DNA of 64,000 bases, taken from assembly GCA_023935145.1 (NCBI GenBank), contig CM043701.1, forward strand, positions 75,157,317-75,221,316, given 5' to 3'. The DNA is from Bretschneidera sinensis (lineage: Eukaryota; Streptophyta; Magnoliopsida; Brassicales; Akaniaceae). How positions within the stretch are numbered: the first letter of the stretch is position 1; every line of letters starts with the position of its first letter. Position numbers and translations under genes: made by a program. Shown piece by piece: positions 22,401 through 33,251 of the stretch. The notes under the pieces were generated by a model. The model was not told the origin of the DNA and did not search any database. It was given only the letters and a program-made list of their open reading frames with translations.

Positions 22401-23130
22401 TTCCACGGACTCAGCAGTTAATCTAGAAGCAAATGATGGGAGTGCTCCTGTCGACAAACGATGGTACCAACATCTTGTTGGAAAACTCATTTATCTATCC
22501 CACACAAGGCCTGATATTGGTTTTTTTGTCAGTATTGTTAGCCAGTTCATGAATTGCCCAACAGAGCGACATATGACTGTAGTTTATAGAGTTCTAAGAT
22601 ATCTCAACATGACATCGGGTAAAGGTCTATTTTTCTTAAGAACCTCTAAAAGAAATGTTGAAGTTTTTTTAGATGCAGACTAGGCATGTTTAGTAACGGA
22701 TCGCAGATCAACACCAACCTATTGCTCCTATATGTGGGGTAATTTGGTAACTTGGAGGAGCAAGAAACAATTTGTTGTAGCTCGCAGTAATGTAGAAGTT
22801 GAATTCGGAGCCATGGCATAGGGTATTTGTAAAAATGGTTACAGAGACTACTGTCAGAATTAAAGGTGACTTTAGATCAATCTATGGAATTATTTTGTGA
22901 CAATTAAGCAGCAATCAGTATTGTCAAGAATCCAATTCATCAAGACATGACAAAACATGTTGAGATCGATCGTCATTTCATTAAAGAGAAAACTTATGAA
23001 GGAACTTTCATTGTTAGTTACATCCCGACGAATTGTCAAACTACTGATATACTCACGAAGGCTCTTGCCAAATTAAACTTTGATGATTTGTCAAGAAAGC
23101 TGGGCATGATCAACATTTACAGTGTGGCTT
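19446..23130 (+). pseudogene. Copia pol (element H): protease, integrase, RT, RNase H, many stops
   Basis: Zinc knuckle CDHCRKPGHLQKTC at 19530-19571. Protease motif WIADSGAS at about 19841-19867. GAG-pre-integrase LWHYHLGHSN at about 20268. Integrase with HSDIWGPS, FIDDHTRLMWIF and DTPQQNRIVERK (20440-20790). RT from about 21620 ([32 protein letters not shown]), with catalytic YMDD at 22184-22195 after a frameshift. RNase H with LIYLSHTRPDIGFFVS and the closing DILTKALAKLNFDDL near 23043-23090. At least a dozen stops or frameshifts make it non-functional. Order and motifs are fully copia. Confidence 0.9.
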
Positions 23131-23139
23131 GAAGAAGAG

Positions 23140-23458
23140 TGTTGAAATTCAAGCATTCTCTTTTATAAATTTTTATAATCAATATTTATTATAGAATAAT
23201 TTGTATTTATTTTCCGTCATTTATTGGGTAATTAGGTTCATTGTAATTACCTGGTAGTTTTCCTATTCTTGTAATTATGTGATTTCATTTTCATTTATGA
23301 TGTGATTTCCTTTCCGTTTATGAGAAATTCCTTCCAGAATTGTCTCGCCTATGTACTCTATATATTTTCAGTTTCTTTTTTAATGAAAAATATATATGAA
23401 GAATCATAAAACGATTTGAGTCTGTGTTCCTCCAATATTTTCGTCTTCTTTTTCTACA
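23140..23458 (+). repeat. 3' LTR of element H
   Basis: 319 bp from TGTTGAAATTC to TTTCTACA, followed by the GTTCT duplication. It is preceded by GAAGAAGAG, the position of the polypurine tract. Confidence 0.93.
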
Positions 23459-23684
23459 GTTCTAAAGCAAGATAAAACGCTCTTGTTGAATGGATAATGT
23501 CATGTGTGTAATACTTAGATTCCACCACAAGGAGTTCTGGTTTAATCTTTAGACACCAACAACTTCATTAGGGCTCTTAGGTACTTAACACTAATTAGAG
23601 GTTTAATTAGTAAGACACCTTCTTGTAAGCATGATATTATCTTGTGAATATGTTGAAACACAATATTACAAACTGGTGGGGGAT

Positions 23685-24206
23685 TGTTGGTATAGTTTGA
23701 AATATTGTACGGGACAAGAATTCCACATTGAAAAGAAATAGTGAGTTAGAAGGATTTATATAGTGGTACACTCGTGTACTTAGTAATTGATTATGTGTAG
23801 CTATGCAAGACATGACTCGCACACGTGCACAAAAAATAAATTTTTATTTTATTTTTTCGAAATTGAAATGATAGTTAATTAACTACCGTACAATTATTTT
23901 ATAAACAGACATAACGTTTGGTCTATAAGAAACATGATTGTTTATATAGCAAAATACGTATCATTTGGTAATGTCTGTTCAAACTCTATAAAGAGACATA
24001 AGGTCTATTAGGAATTTTCAAATTTCTCTCTTCTTTCGACTCTTCAATCACCTGAAAGTTTAATCTCTTAAAGGATTTGTTGTATCCTAGAGAAGACTTG
24101 TCTCTGTTTTAGTTCCCTTATAGTGTAGAGGTAATATCTTCTTACGAAAAGTGTATTCCAACACCCGTCAAAGCCAATCCTTTAATTTTGATTTATTGTT
24201 CTAACA
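23685..24206 (+). repeat. 3' LTR of element A
   Basis: Starts TGTTGGTATAG directly after a polypurine tract GGTGGGGGA (23676-23684 region) and ends TTCTAACA. It matches 2187-2699. Sequence between H's end and this LTR (23464-23684) is A's 3' non-coding tail. Confidence 0.9.
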
Positions 24207-27200
24207 TTTTCAGTTTAACAAGAAGGCATAATAAGAGCAAGTTTGTAATTTGAATTCAAGTTCATCTTACCCTTTTATTTTTCTTGATTTGTGGCTTCCT
24301 TTCTGCAAAATCTCTTAAACTCTTCTTTTAATTTTCTTTGTTACTACTACAAGAACAGAAAGAACCATTTGCGAAAAAACTATTAACATAAAAAAAAAAA
24401 AAATTTTGAAGTTTATTCTTTGCAAGAACAAAAAAGATAGACTTTTATCTCTTTCTCTTTGTAAGATCCAAAGCACTTATTTATGAAAACATCGCTATTG
24501 AACACGAAATGCCCGAAAAAATAGTGTTTTCAAGTGTGTTTTCTGGAGTGCACCCAAAGGTGAGATGCACACAAAACACCCCAAGGCATCAAAATTTAAG
24601 CATGCCATTCCAAAAGCGTACATTTTTTGAGCTGGAGCGTACGCCTTGACCTAAGATGTACATATTTCAGGCTTACGACAACAAGGCATACGCCTCATGG
24701 TATTTTTTTTTTTGCCGGTGACAGAGGCAGAAACAGCCACTTGAAAACTGCTTAAGGGTCGAATTGGATCTCGCATTCACTGGAGGTCTCGCATGAGACT
24801 TCTTTGAAAAGTAGTAAGCTGGAATCGGACTGCAGAATGGAAAAACGACACAACAAACAAACAAACAAAGAGAGAGAGGGGGGGTTGATGACAAGAGATT
24901 TGAATGAAATCTCGTCTACGCTCATGATTTCCACCGGAAATATTCAAAACAACAACATCGACAGAGGCATAACCAGCAGCTAGTTCCTTGCCGCAACCTT
25001 CTCTCTGTCTCCTTTTTCAAAAAGAATTTAAACTTTAGTCATACAATTTGTTAGCTGTAGAGATATAACAGAACAAAGAGAAAGATGATAATTGAGAAAG
25101 AAATGATATTTTAGTACCAAGCGGATTACAACTTTGTTTGGTCTTTGGAATTTGGATTTACAAGTGAGCAATAAACACCACCTGTGCATGTAGAGTCATA
25201 GACTATAGTAAAATGTGTGGTAAATTAATGTCCCTCCCATTGTCAACGGTTTGCATAAAGTTTTTTATTTTTAAATAAAATCAAAATTTTTAAAGAAAAC
25301 ACAATTATACTTGTATTTTATTTAATTATTATTGTTTAATTTAAAACGTTCAAATTTTTCAAAAAGTTTATCAATAATGTATGGTTTCATTGTGACAAAA
25401 CACATTATCCAGGGCCCTTACTAACAAAGCGAAAATGACAATTATGCCTTCTTCATGATTTCTTCGGCAAAGTACCGTCCAAGTTATTTTCGTCCAACAT
25501 AATTGGGCATTGTGTGCAACTATTTAAGACCAAAATGCCCATGCATATTCTTCGGCTATTGAAGTTACAAGAAGACATTTTTGTCATTTTGTCATTTGCT
25601 TTCTTCATCTTCCATATATCTGAGTTCTACTTCTTCCTCTTTGGTCTATATTTACAAGACCATTGTCTATATTAACGAGACCAGTATCATGATGGTAAGG
25701 TCGTCGATTTCTATTCCCGAAACTTCTCTTCTTTTTTTTTTTTTTCCATCAATCCTTCAAAATTCAGTTGAAAAGGGAAAAAATAACAGAAAATCACATC
25801 AATTGCATTAATCAAGAAAGCTACAAATCACCAATGAGTCGTTTGGGTGCTGAGAAAATAATAGAAGGGAAAGTGAAAGAAAAATATTTCTTTTGATAAA
25901 TGATGCATTAAAAAAACACAATACAGTTATATGGGAACTGAGAAGTAGAAAAAAGGCTACATATTTAAACTCGCGTTATCTTTTGGTCAAAGGAAATGCA
26001 GACACTTTTACTTAGATTTGATTTTTAATTTTCCCAACCAAGATTTACGATAAGAGGCTGGTCTTCTTCTCCTACTTTCGTAAGTACAAAATTTATTGAC
26101 TTGTTAATGAAGTGCCAAATTAATTTCGCAATTTCCTGAAAGGTTTTGTTAAATCCAAAGTAATTTTGTAAATTTTCAAGCTAATCACGAAAATTCATCA
26201 TGTGTTGGATGTTGCGTCAGGATGGACGCCTAAGACGGACGACTTGACCCACCCATTTGATATTTAAACACTAGTAATGGACGGAACAGTTATTTTCTTC
26301 CAATTCCCCACTTCTCCTAAGTTGTTCAAGTAACCAGCAGAAGCAAAAACTGCTGCTAGGGGTCCTGGATGAAGAGGAAAAACGTACAAAAAAGAGAGAA
26401 GTTGCTGGACATGAATTCTAGTGAGAGAAAGAGACAGTAGAGAGAGAAATTCCATTGTTTTTCTTTAAGAGAGGCCAATCATGGTGGTGAAATTCAGGTG
26501 CTTCCTTTTGTGATCACATTCATAATCATTGCAAATTGAAGACGTGAAGACCAGAGAAATTCAAATTAAATCGGTAAGAACCTAATCCGTTGTTCAAACT
26601 TTGTAGAAATAAGAATTTTGCAACTCAAACGTATTGAAATGGATGAAGCAAATGCTTAGATGGCATGTTTACGAGATTACCTCTAGTGTTTGTGTCAAAA
26701 TATATGGAAAGGTTATTTTGATCCTATATTGTTGAGACACAATGCTAACTTGTGTTTTAAGTATTAAAACATATAATTAGCATGTCAAACAAAAGCATAT
26801 CAATACTATGACATAAACAAGTCTTGAAACCATCAATGTTATTAAAGAATATAATTAAAAGAAAAAACAGAAAATTTAATTTCATTGACAGAATTTATAT
26901 TCTGTGTTTTCCGAGCAGCTAAAAAGGAATGGCCAAAGTGAGACTCAACTAAAGCTAATGAACAAAAAGCAATCCAGAAAAGAAAAAAAAAGTGTACATA
27001 AACAGACTGATGAATATTTAATCCGATATGTAACACAAGAATTGTAGTGTACATAATAAACACAGTCCACACAGATGGAGAACTTACTGTGCAATGTTCA
27101 AAAACTTCTTACTTCTGAATGATGAAAGGTTACTATTGTCGTCAAAATTGAACACTTGGAACATTCAGTTACCTTTTCAATTAAGAAAATTAAAGAGTTA

Positions 27201-27219
27201 CATGTATATATGAATCAAA
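24207..27219. other. Intergenic, no gene seen
   Basis: AT-rich spacer between the copia nest and the 3' end of the BED/hAT gene. It contains simple repeats (AAAC and GA runs ending in a G tract at about 24852-24886, a T run at about 25730-25745) but no frame with recognisable protein motifs, and no TSD-bounded insertion that I could define. Regulatory content cannot be excluded. Confidence 0.55.
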
Positions 27220-27242
27220 TTAAAAGAAATAATGATAACGCT

Positions 27243-27248
27243 TTTATT
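27243..27248 (-). terminator. Likely polyadenylation signal of the BED/hAT gene
   Basis: Minus-strand AATAAA in the context AGAAATAAAAGCG, about 700 bp past the stop codon and preceded by a T/G-rich stretch, as expected for a plant near-upstream element. The exact cleavage site is not determinable from sequence alone. Confidence 0.45.
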
Positions 27249-27474
27249 TCTGATATCTGCCACCATCATACTACATATAACATAAAATATATACAAACTT
27301 TCATTACAAAAGAAAACCTTGGGCCAATGCATTAACAGTGTAGTTTTTTCTAAGACCTAGAATTAGGCAAGGGTTGGAGCTGCTTGGTTCATTTAGAGGG
27401 CGTTTGAAAGGAAGGGGATTCAAATCCCTGGACTTGAAACCCCTGCATTTAGCGACTTTCTTGTCTGGATTACC

Positions 27475-27557
27475 CTGAAAGCAACGGTCATATCACTACT
27501 ATTTTCACCATGGAAATGAAAGATAAAGACATATATGAATTCATCATATCGCCTTAC
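27475..27557 (-). other. Putative 83-bp intron in the 3' UTR of the BED/hAT gene
   Basis: On the minus strand: donor GTAAGGCG at 27557, a branch-like TGATATGAC, and acceptor TTGCTTTCAG ending at 27475. Length and base content are typical of short plant introns. It begins about 385 nt after the stop codon. Unproven without transcript data. Confidence 0.45.
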
Positions 27558-27941
27558 CACAAACTAAAGTACATTCTTCAACACCAAACCATGATCCAAA
27601 ACGCAACTGACCTGCACCAGCTAACATAACCACAAATAAAAAGAACCAAAAAGAACTTATTCCCTTGCACCAGATGGACAAGAAGCTACTTAAAAAAAAA
27701 AAGAAGAAAAACAAACTTATGGACAAGAAGCTATATATCAGATATACTTCAGATTTTTGCAATAAAATAGTACCAATTACCAAGATCAAAAGCACATGGA
27801 AAAAAGAAGCTACTCTACAAATTAACTCCCTCAAAATGGTGAAAAAAATGTAGCCTAATAGCAGCAGTAGAAAACTAAAAGTCACTAGTACGGCAATCTA
27901 TGATCACAAATGTGCTACAGGGATGGGAACAAAACCTACGA

Positions 27942-29933
27942 CTAAAAATATTCCACTTTGACAAGTGGATCTGAAACTTCCATTGAACCGTAATGAAGCC
28001 AATCCTTGGCACATATAAGGGCTTCCACGGTCTCTGGTCGTAAAGAACTCCGATAACTGTCCATCTCTTTCACAACAGTATCAAATACTGAGTCAGAAGC
28101 AGCAGCAGATACAGGAATTGACAAAATGTCTCGAGCCATCCTTGAAAGAGTAGGATACTTCAGCTTGTTCTGTTTCCACCAACCTAACACATCAAAATCC
28201 TGAACACGAGGCAACAAAGATTCTTCCAAATACTGATCAAGCTCGGACTTCATCAGATGGCCAGTAGTCTCCATGATGTAGACATCGAAATCTGTCAATC
28301 CATGGTCTGAAAGAAGAGCTCCCTGGTATTCTTCTGTCTTCACATTGTTTCCAAAATTTCCTTCTGCAAAAGTAGGTGTAAGGGGCAGAGGAAGTGCTAC
28401 ATATTCAAGAAAGAGCTCGTGAATTCCATCATCAACAATTTTGATATATGTTGGAGCATCTTCACCATGGATTTTTGAGAAACTAAACTCAACAAGCTTC
28501 ATCTTCAACCGGGGATCCATGACTACTGCAATGGCCAAAACCAAACTACAATCCTTCCAGTATTTATCGATCTTTTCTTGCATTGCTTTAGCAAGATTGA
28601 TGATGAAAGGATCCTCACTTGTGATAGCGCGAACTAGGTCTGACTGTATCTTCCATACTTCATGAAAGAATGTAATTGCAGTTGGGTTAGTTGTAGATGT
28701 AAGGATGTTAGCTGCATCAAAGAGAGGTTTTAAGAATGTGCAGAGGGTCTCAATCTGCTTCCAGTCCTCCATGGACAGGGCTTCCTTATAATCAGGATCA
28801 GAAGTATCAAAGCAAGTAAAGACTTCCTTGAACTCTGAAGCAGACACAAGCATCTGATATGTTGTGTTCCACCGAGTTTCATTATCAAGAGAGAGGCTCT
28901 TTTCACTGGGAACTTGAAGTTGCTGCTTGAGCTCGAGAAACTTTTCCTCATGTGAGTCTGATGTCTTCACATACTTCACACTATTACGGATTTTCCTGAT
29001 GATCTCGTTCCCTGCACCCAACACATCTTTTGCAATGCTGCTCAACGTACGGGCAATGCAATTCCCAATCAATAATTGGCCATTAACAATAAGGGGATTG
29101 TTGGTGCAGAGTAGAGGCCTAAGATTTTCAAGCCCACCTTCTGTAAGTGGATGATTGAATGTTAGAGAAAATAACTTACCCTCCAAACTCCAATCAGAAA
29201 GGCAAGTAGCTACAGCATGACTGAAAGCAGTGTCTGAATCAGGATATGGTTCCGTCAAGACATTTAGAAGCCTCCTTTGCAACTTCCAATCACTATCAAT
29301 GTAGTGTCCAGTTATAAACACATAACCCAAGGTTTGACTCGAAGTCCATAAGTCCAGTGTAAGGCAAAAGCGTCCAGGAATGCCCTCAATATATTTCATG
29401 ACACTTTGCTTCTCCCTTAGATAAGTTGCAACACAATCCCCTTGAACTGTGTTGAAGCTCACCCTGTCAAAGTGAGGCTGAAGATTCTGGACAAACGCTA
29501 TGAATCCAGGATGTTCAACCATGTGAAGGGGGTAGTCATGCATGACGATCATCTTAGCAATTTCATTGTGGCAATGGTCCTGATCAAGTGGACTGTAGAC
29601 AGCGCCAGGGGATCTGTAGCATCTTTTTGGGGGATCACTTCCAGCCATCTTTGGGGTATACGGGGTTAACTGATTGTTCTCCTTGTTACGTAAGAGTGCA
29701 AGGCAAGTTCCCTTGGCAATGTGACGTTTGAGGTGGCTGGTACCTGCTACTTTTGAACCTGTACTGTAGGCAAAACTTTGCTTGCACTGCTTACAGCATG
29801 CCCTTCTACACCCAGCACTTACAGTTTCTATGGTGAAGTATTCCCAGACTATGGACTTCTTTTTCCTACGCTTGTTAGGCTGTCCTTCTGGAGTTCTCAG
29901 CTCATTGTTATTGTTTTCTTCAGGGGTCGCCAT
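27942..29933 (-). CDS. DAYSLEEPER: DAYSLEEPER-like BED zinc-finger protein, domesticated hAT transposase
   Basis: An intact 663-codon single-exon frame, close to the roughly 700 residues of Arabidopsis DAYSLEEPER. A basic stretch KRRKKK (residues 21-26) is a probable nuclear signal. A BED finger follows: W30, C47-x2-C50, H67-x3-H71. The hAT core keeps LDLWTS (D194), but the usual second-aspartate motif reads SLTFNH and the CxxH-type block reads IGNCIARTL, so catalytic residues appear lost. The C-terminus (about 560-646) is a hAT dimerisation domain (YPTLSRMARDILSIPVSAAASD). From the family, the protein is a nuclear DNA-binding regulator needed for normal development rather than a mobile enzyme. 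The start context TAGATGGCG is good and no upstream ATG exists in the inferred leader. It is the only intact host-type gene in the window, in a 9-kb island between transposon nests. A related SLEEPER paralogue is possible. Confidence 0.92.
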   Translation of the reverse strand: MATPEENNNNELRTPEGQPNKRRKKKSIVWEYFTIETVSAGCRRACCKQCKQSFAYSTGSKVAGTSHLKRHIAKGTCLALLRNKENNQLTPYTPKMAGSDPPKRCYRSPGAVYSPLDQDHCHNEIAKMIVMHDYPLHMVEHPGFIAFVQNLQPHFDRVSFNTVQGDCVATYLREKQSVMKYIEGIPGRFCLTLDLWTSSQTLGYVFITGHYIDSDWKLQRRLLNVLTEPYPDSDTAFSHAVATCLSDWSLEGKLFSLTFNHPLTEGGLENLRPLLCTNNPLIVNGQLLIGNCIARTLSSIAKDVLGAGNEIIRKIRNSVKYVKTSDSHEEKFLELKQQLQVPSEKSLSLDNETRWNTTYQMLVSASEFKEVFTCFDTSDPDYKEALSMEDWKQIETLCTFLKPLFDAANILTSTTNPTAITFFHEVWKIQSDLVRAITSEDPFIINLAKAMQEKIDKYWKDCSLVLAIAVVMDPRLKMKLVEFSFSKIHGEDAPTYIKIVDDGIHELFLEYVALPLPLTPTFAEGNFGNNVKTEEYQGALLSDHGLTDFDVYIMETTGHLMKSELDQYLEESLLPRVQDFDVLGWWKQNKLKYPTLSRMARDILSIPVSAAASDSVFDTVVKEMDSYRSSLRPETVEALICAKDWLHYGSMEVSDPLVKVEYF

Positions 29934-29978
29934 CTAGTCTCAAGAAGTGAATTCCAGCTTTTAGGACCAAAAGAAAAT
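29934..29978 (-). other. 5' UTR exon 2 of the BED/hAT gene
   Basis: Lies between the inferred splice acceptor TTCTTTTTCAG (ending at 29979 on the minus strand) and the start codon. It contains no ATG. Confidence 0.65.
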
Positions 29979-32398
29979 CTGAAAAAGAATTGAAAATTTG
30001 GATTAATAACAGCAAAAATGTAACTTTTTGAGTATCATGATAGTTAAAATGAATTTACTGCTGAAGTATACAGGATACTAATTTTAAGCAAATTAGATAT
30101 GCATGATCATAAATTACTAAACATATTGTTTGACGATAAATATCAGGAAAATATGTTGAGTGACAGCAAATAAGCTAGGAACTCCAGAAAAAGTAGAGGG
30201 CATAAAGCCACATGATTGCAGCTCATAACTAGGTGAACCAAATAGTAAGTTTCATTGAGACAACATCCTCTCCCTCCCTACGTTTTATTGTGCACCAAAA
30301 AAATAGTAAGTTTCATGGAGACAGATAGCATACAAAAAGATTAAAAGCTAAAAAGAAGAAGAACAAAAAACTCCATGTCTCAGATCGTTTCAACTTACAA
30401 TTGACAAAATAATTGCGATGAAAACAATGGTATGCTATGGATAGTATCAGATGAGTGCAGGGTGTCTAATCAGCCTTTCCAGAAGTCACCTATTAGTGTG
30501 TAGCAGTGGAATGTGCACATCACCAATTTCTGTGCACCTCTCATTCTGAGGTGAATGAAATGCTGAAACAACTTAAAGTTGATCTATTAGTAAAATATTG
30601 AAGAAAAAATCCAAGGATATCTTTATCATTTCACTACCTAATTTTATAGATGCAACAAAAGTTAACTCTGATGGTTGCATGGCGAATAACATGTCAAGAC
30701 AGAACTGACTTGTGTCGACTTCAATCTTAAGCAGAGTGCCATCCTTGACCAGATGAAATGTATAAACATGGGGTTATGATATTTGGAAGACTAAAAGGCA
30801 ATTAGATCCAAGTGTTCCTCATAATACCCATATCTTGCAGAATGTGTTCCATGCACTGAACTTCAATTTTCGTATACAAGATCAAACTTTACAAAGTTTA
30901 GAAAAGGACAAAATTAGCATTTCACCCAAAATATGCATATGATGATTGATTCAAGAATATTCAACAAGTAGATAACATCAAAGATTAAGTGAAAAACTAA
31001 TCAATCATCCCATGCTAACACTCAACTGACAAGAATTCAGTCTTATTCCGTTTCTCTCAAGTGTAAAAGTTAATGCTGTTAACTTTTATGTGTATATTAG
31101 CCCAAATGAGAATCCAATGGCTTGCACCTTGCCCTCAAGTATTTTGAATGAGCATTTGCTTCAAATTTTGAAGGTTAATATTTTCCTAAATCACCAGGAA
31201 ACCTACACAGTTGAAGGGTGAAGCGAATACTGCTTCAGTAAATTGTTTTGCAAGATTTCCATGTGAAACACCAACTAGTTTTGTCAGACAACCATGGCCA
31301 TGATTATTTATGTTACCCAAGGAGGACAACATGTATACTTCATTCTCCGTCTAGCATTCTCTTGATAATTGTTCATTAGGATTTCACAAACCAACACTTT
31401 AGCAATCAGACCCTGTCTATGCGTTTCTTTGTGTGTGTTTGCTTGTGTGTGACCTCATAAGTGATTGCGGTAAGCAGTTGACGATAAAAATGGACATTAA
31501 GAAGCAGATAATACTATTTTCACTTAATAAATTTACATAATTATTTTACAAACTATAGATGCATTGCATATTCCACTCTCTTGTGAGAACAAGATGCTAT
31601 TTCATAAATATGAAATGCTTTCACATCAGTTATAAAATGTTTGTAATGAAATTTGTTAGTGAGAGCAGTGGTGATCCTTGAGAATTTAGCGATTTGAGCC
31701 TGTCCACTCCATATTCTACAACCAAATATGCCAATAAGGTATTGCAGCATTACTCCCCAGAACTTCCATGTGACCAACTTCCAACCATAGATAGGCCCAA
31801 AGGGAGTGGGCAGCTCTTGACGCCCCCTCCCGCGGGTCTTTCAAAACATGAACTAGTTGGGCCCAAAAACCTTAACTCTGTCCCTGGTCCACATAGAGCC
31901 CCACATTGTTCAGGGTCAAAACAGACATCTTACACTAGCTAAAATAACGCATTGTCCCAAAAGGTTGGGCTTCAACATAATCTGAAAGTAAGCCCAGGTA
32001 ACCTAAACAAGTCACATCTACCCAGATCAAAAAAGATTCATTAAACCTAATACAAAACGAGCATAATCTACATAGAATCAAAGGAGATTAAGAGACCCAT
32101 GAGCCATAACAATGAAACAATCTGCTATAAACAAAAAACAAAGACCTTCTTTGACACATATTCAACAGGAAATGGTTCATATTTGTAAAAGTTTAACCTC
32201 GTACACATAAGATAATTTTCTATTTAAGCCACGAATCTTCAATTTCATGATATAAAAAGCTAAAGCAAACCAAAATCAACGTGAAGAAAGCCGAGAATAA
32301 GAACATCAAACATGCCAAGCTCAAAGATTAAAGTATTAATCAATATTGCAGGAAAATTAACGAAACAAGAGATATTAGGATTACGGTTAGGATTTTAC
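29979..32398 (-). other. Inferred 2.4-kb intron in the 5' UTR
   Basis: Donor CAG|GTAAAATCC at 32399/32398 and acceptor TTCTTTTTCAG at 29979, both minus strand. The AT-rich interior has no coding motif. A GC-richer patch at about 31790-31925 is unexplained and might be a small insertion. Long leader introns often boost expression in plants; that role is inference here. Confidence 0.65.
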
Positions 32399-32540
32399 CT
32401 GTCGATACCCCACAAATCTTTCGATCTTTGTACAAATTTGAAGATGAGAGGCCAAGCTTGACGCCTCACAGCGAGACAGATCTAGGGTTTTGCAGAGGAG
32501 GAAGAGAGATGAGAGATTGGGCTTCAAACAAAACCCGAGA
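32399..32540 (-). promoter_or_regulatory. Leader exon 1 and core promoter of the BED/hAT gene
   Basis: The minus strand reads a CT-rich leader (CTCTCATCTCTCTTCCTCCT) followed by AAAACCCTAGA, a telo-box (32482-32490), then ends at the inferred donor. Site II-like TGGGCT/AGCCCA motifs occur at about 32519, 32663 and 32714. Telo-box plus site II is the usual combination for plant genes active in dividing cells. The transcription start itself is a guess. Confidence 0.55.
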
Positions 32541-33024
32541 ACTTAATTGGACCGAGAAGGAGAGTAGCTGAGGCTAGTTTGTTAGGCAGGTAAGGTTTAT
32601 TTTGGATTTGGTCTTATTTTGAAGGGTCCATATATTTTTATTGTCTACAGACCGGACCACAAAGCCCACCTTTTATTTTTAGAAACTTTCCGTAAGAGAG
32701 TACGCGTAGGACATCTAGCCCACCGAATGTAAATGGACTGTTTAGTTTGTTTACATTGGTGAGGGTCCACATGGAGGGTGGGTTTTGCTTTTTTCGGGAA
32801 GGGAAGAAGATTTTGAGAGGAGGAGGTGTTTAGCCCAATGGCAATATGTTCACAAATTCTCTAAATTTCAAATCCTTCTTGTGAGTATTGGAGTGAATTT
32901 GAGATTGTTGCAGCGTTTTTAAAAGAATAATAATAAGTGTTGTAGGTATAGTATAGTTTTTCGTAAACTATATATCTAAAATTAATTGTGAAAGTGTTAG
33001 TTATATAAAACATCGAAAATATGC

Positions 33025-33066
<42 letters not shown>

Positions 33067-33251
33067 TGTTTATGATTGGAAAAAGTAATAAAGAATCTTT
33101 TACACATAAAGAAATGCCATTAAGTAAGAAGATATTTTTGAATATCTTTAATAGTAATTAATTTTTGGACAAACTTTAATAAAATACCATGTGGTATGGT
33201 CAATCAAACTTAAGTTCCTATTATTTTTTTCGTAACATTTTGGTACCATGT
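32541..33251. other. Intergenic between the BED/hAT gene and element F
   Basis: Upstream region of the minus-strand gene, with site II-like motifs near the gene and AT-rich sequence beyond. It includes the (ATA)n microsatellite. No gene seen. Confidence 0.6.
33025..33065. repeat. (ATA)n microsatellite, about 13 units
   Basis: Uninterrupted AAT/ATA trinucleotide run of 41 bp, likely length-polymorphic. Confidence 0.97.

Larger units (their letters stand above)
18368..23458 (+). mobile_element. Element H: Ty1/copia retrotransposon inserted in A
   Basis: LTRs at 18368-18622 and 23140-23458, an initiator tRNA-Met PBS, a purine-rich tract before the 3' LTR and a perfect target duplication GTTCT (18363-18367 and 23459-23463) define it. 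The 5' LTR begins AGTTGAAATTC where the 3' LTR has TGTTGAAATTC, so its terminal T has mutated. It carries gag, protease, integrase, RT and RNase H in copia order, all with stops. Lineage within copia was not determined. Confidence 0.94.
2187..24206 (+). mobile_element. Element A: degenerate Ty1/copia retrotransposon, split by B and H
   Basis: Two LTRs of about 515 bp in direct orientation enclose copia-order remnants: gag, protease, integrase, reverse transcriptase, RNase H. Without insertion B (6006-17575) and element H (18368-23458) it measures about 5.3 kb, a normal copia length. The coding part carries many stops and frameshifts, and about 80 codons between RT and RNase H are missing at the B insertion site. 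No convincing 5-bp target duplication is visible (GTTAT before, TTTTC after), in keeping with age or rearranged ends. It is the oldest layer of this nest. Confidence 0.9.

Noticed and set aside
18368..23458. Idea that H and A are one copia element with internal duplication
   Set aside because: H has its own LTR pair, PBS and a perfect GTTCT duplication, and its LTR sequence is unrelated to A's; it is an independent insertion.
27544..27885. Minus-strand open frame of 113 codons, hydrophobic
   Set aside because: It lies in the 3' UTR of the BED/hAT gene, is built on T-rich sequence and overlaps the putative 3' UTR intron.
31694..31942. Open frame of 82 codons inside the inferred leader intron
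   Set aside because: Low-complexity Pro/Ser composition, no recognisable motif, opposite to the gene, and no promoter or splice context.
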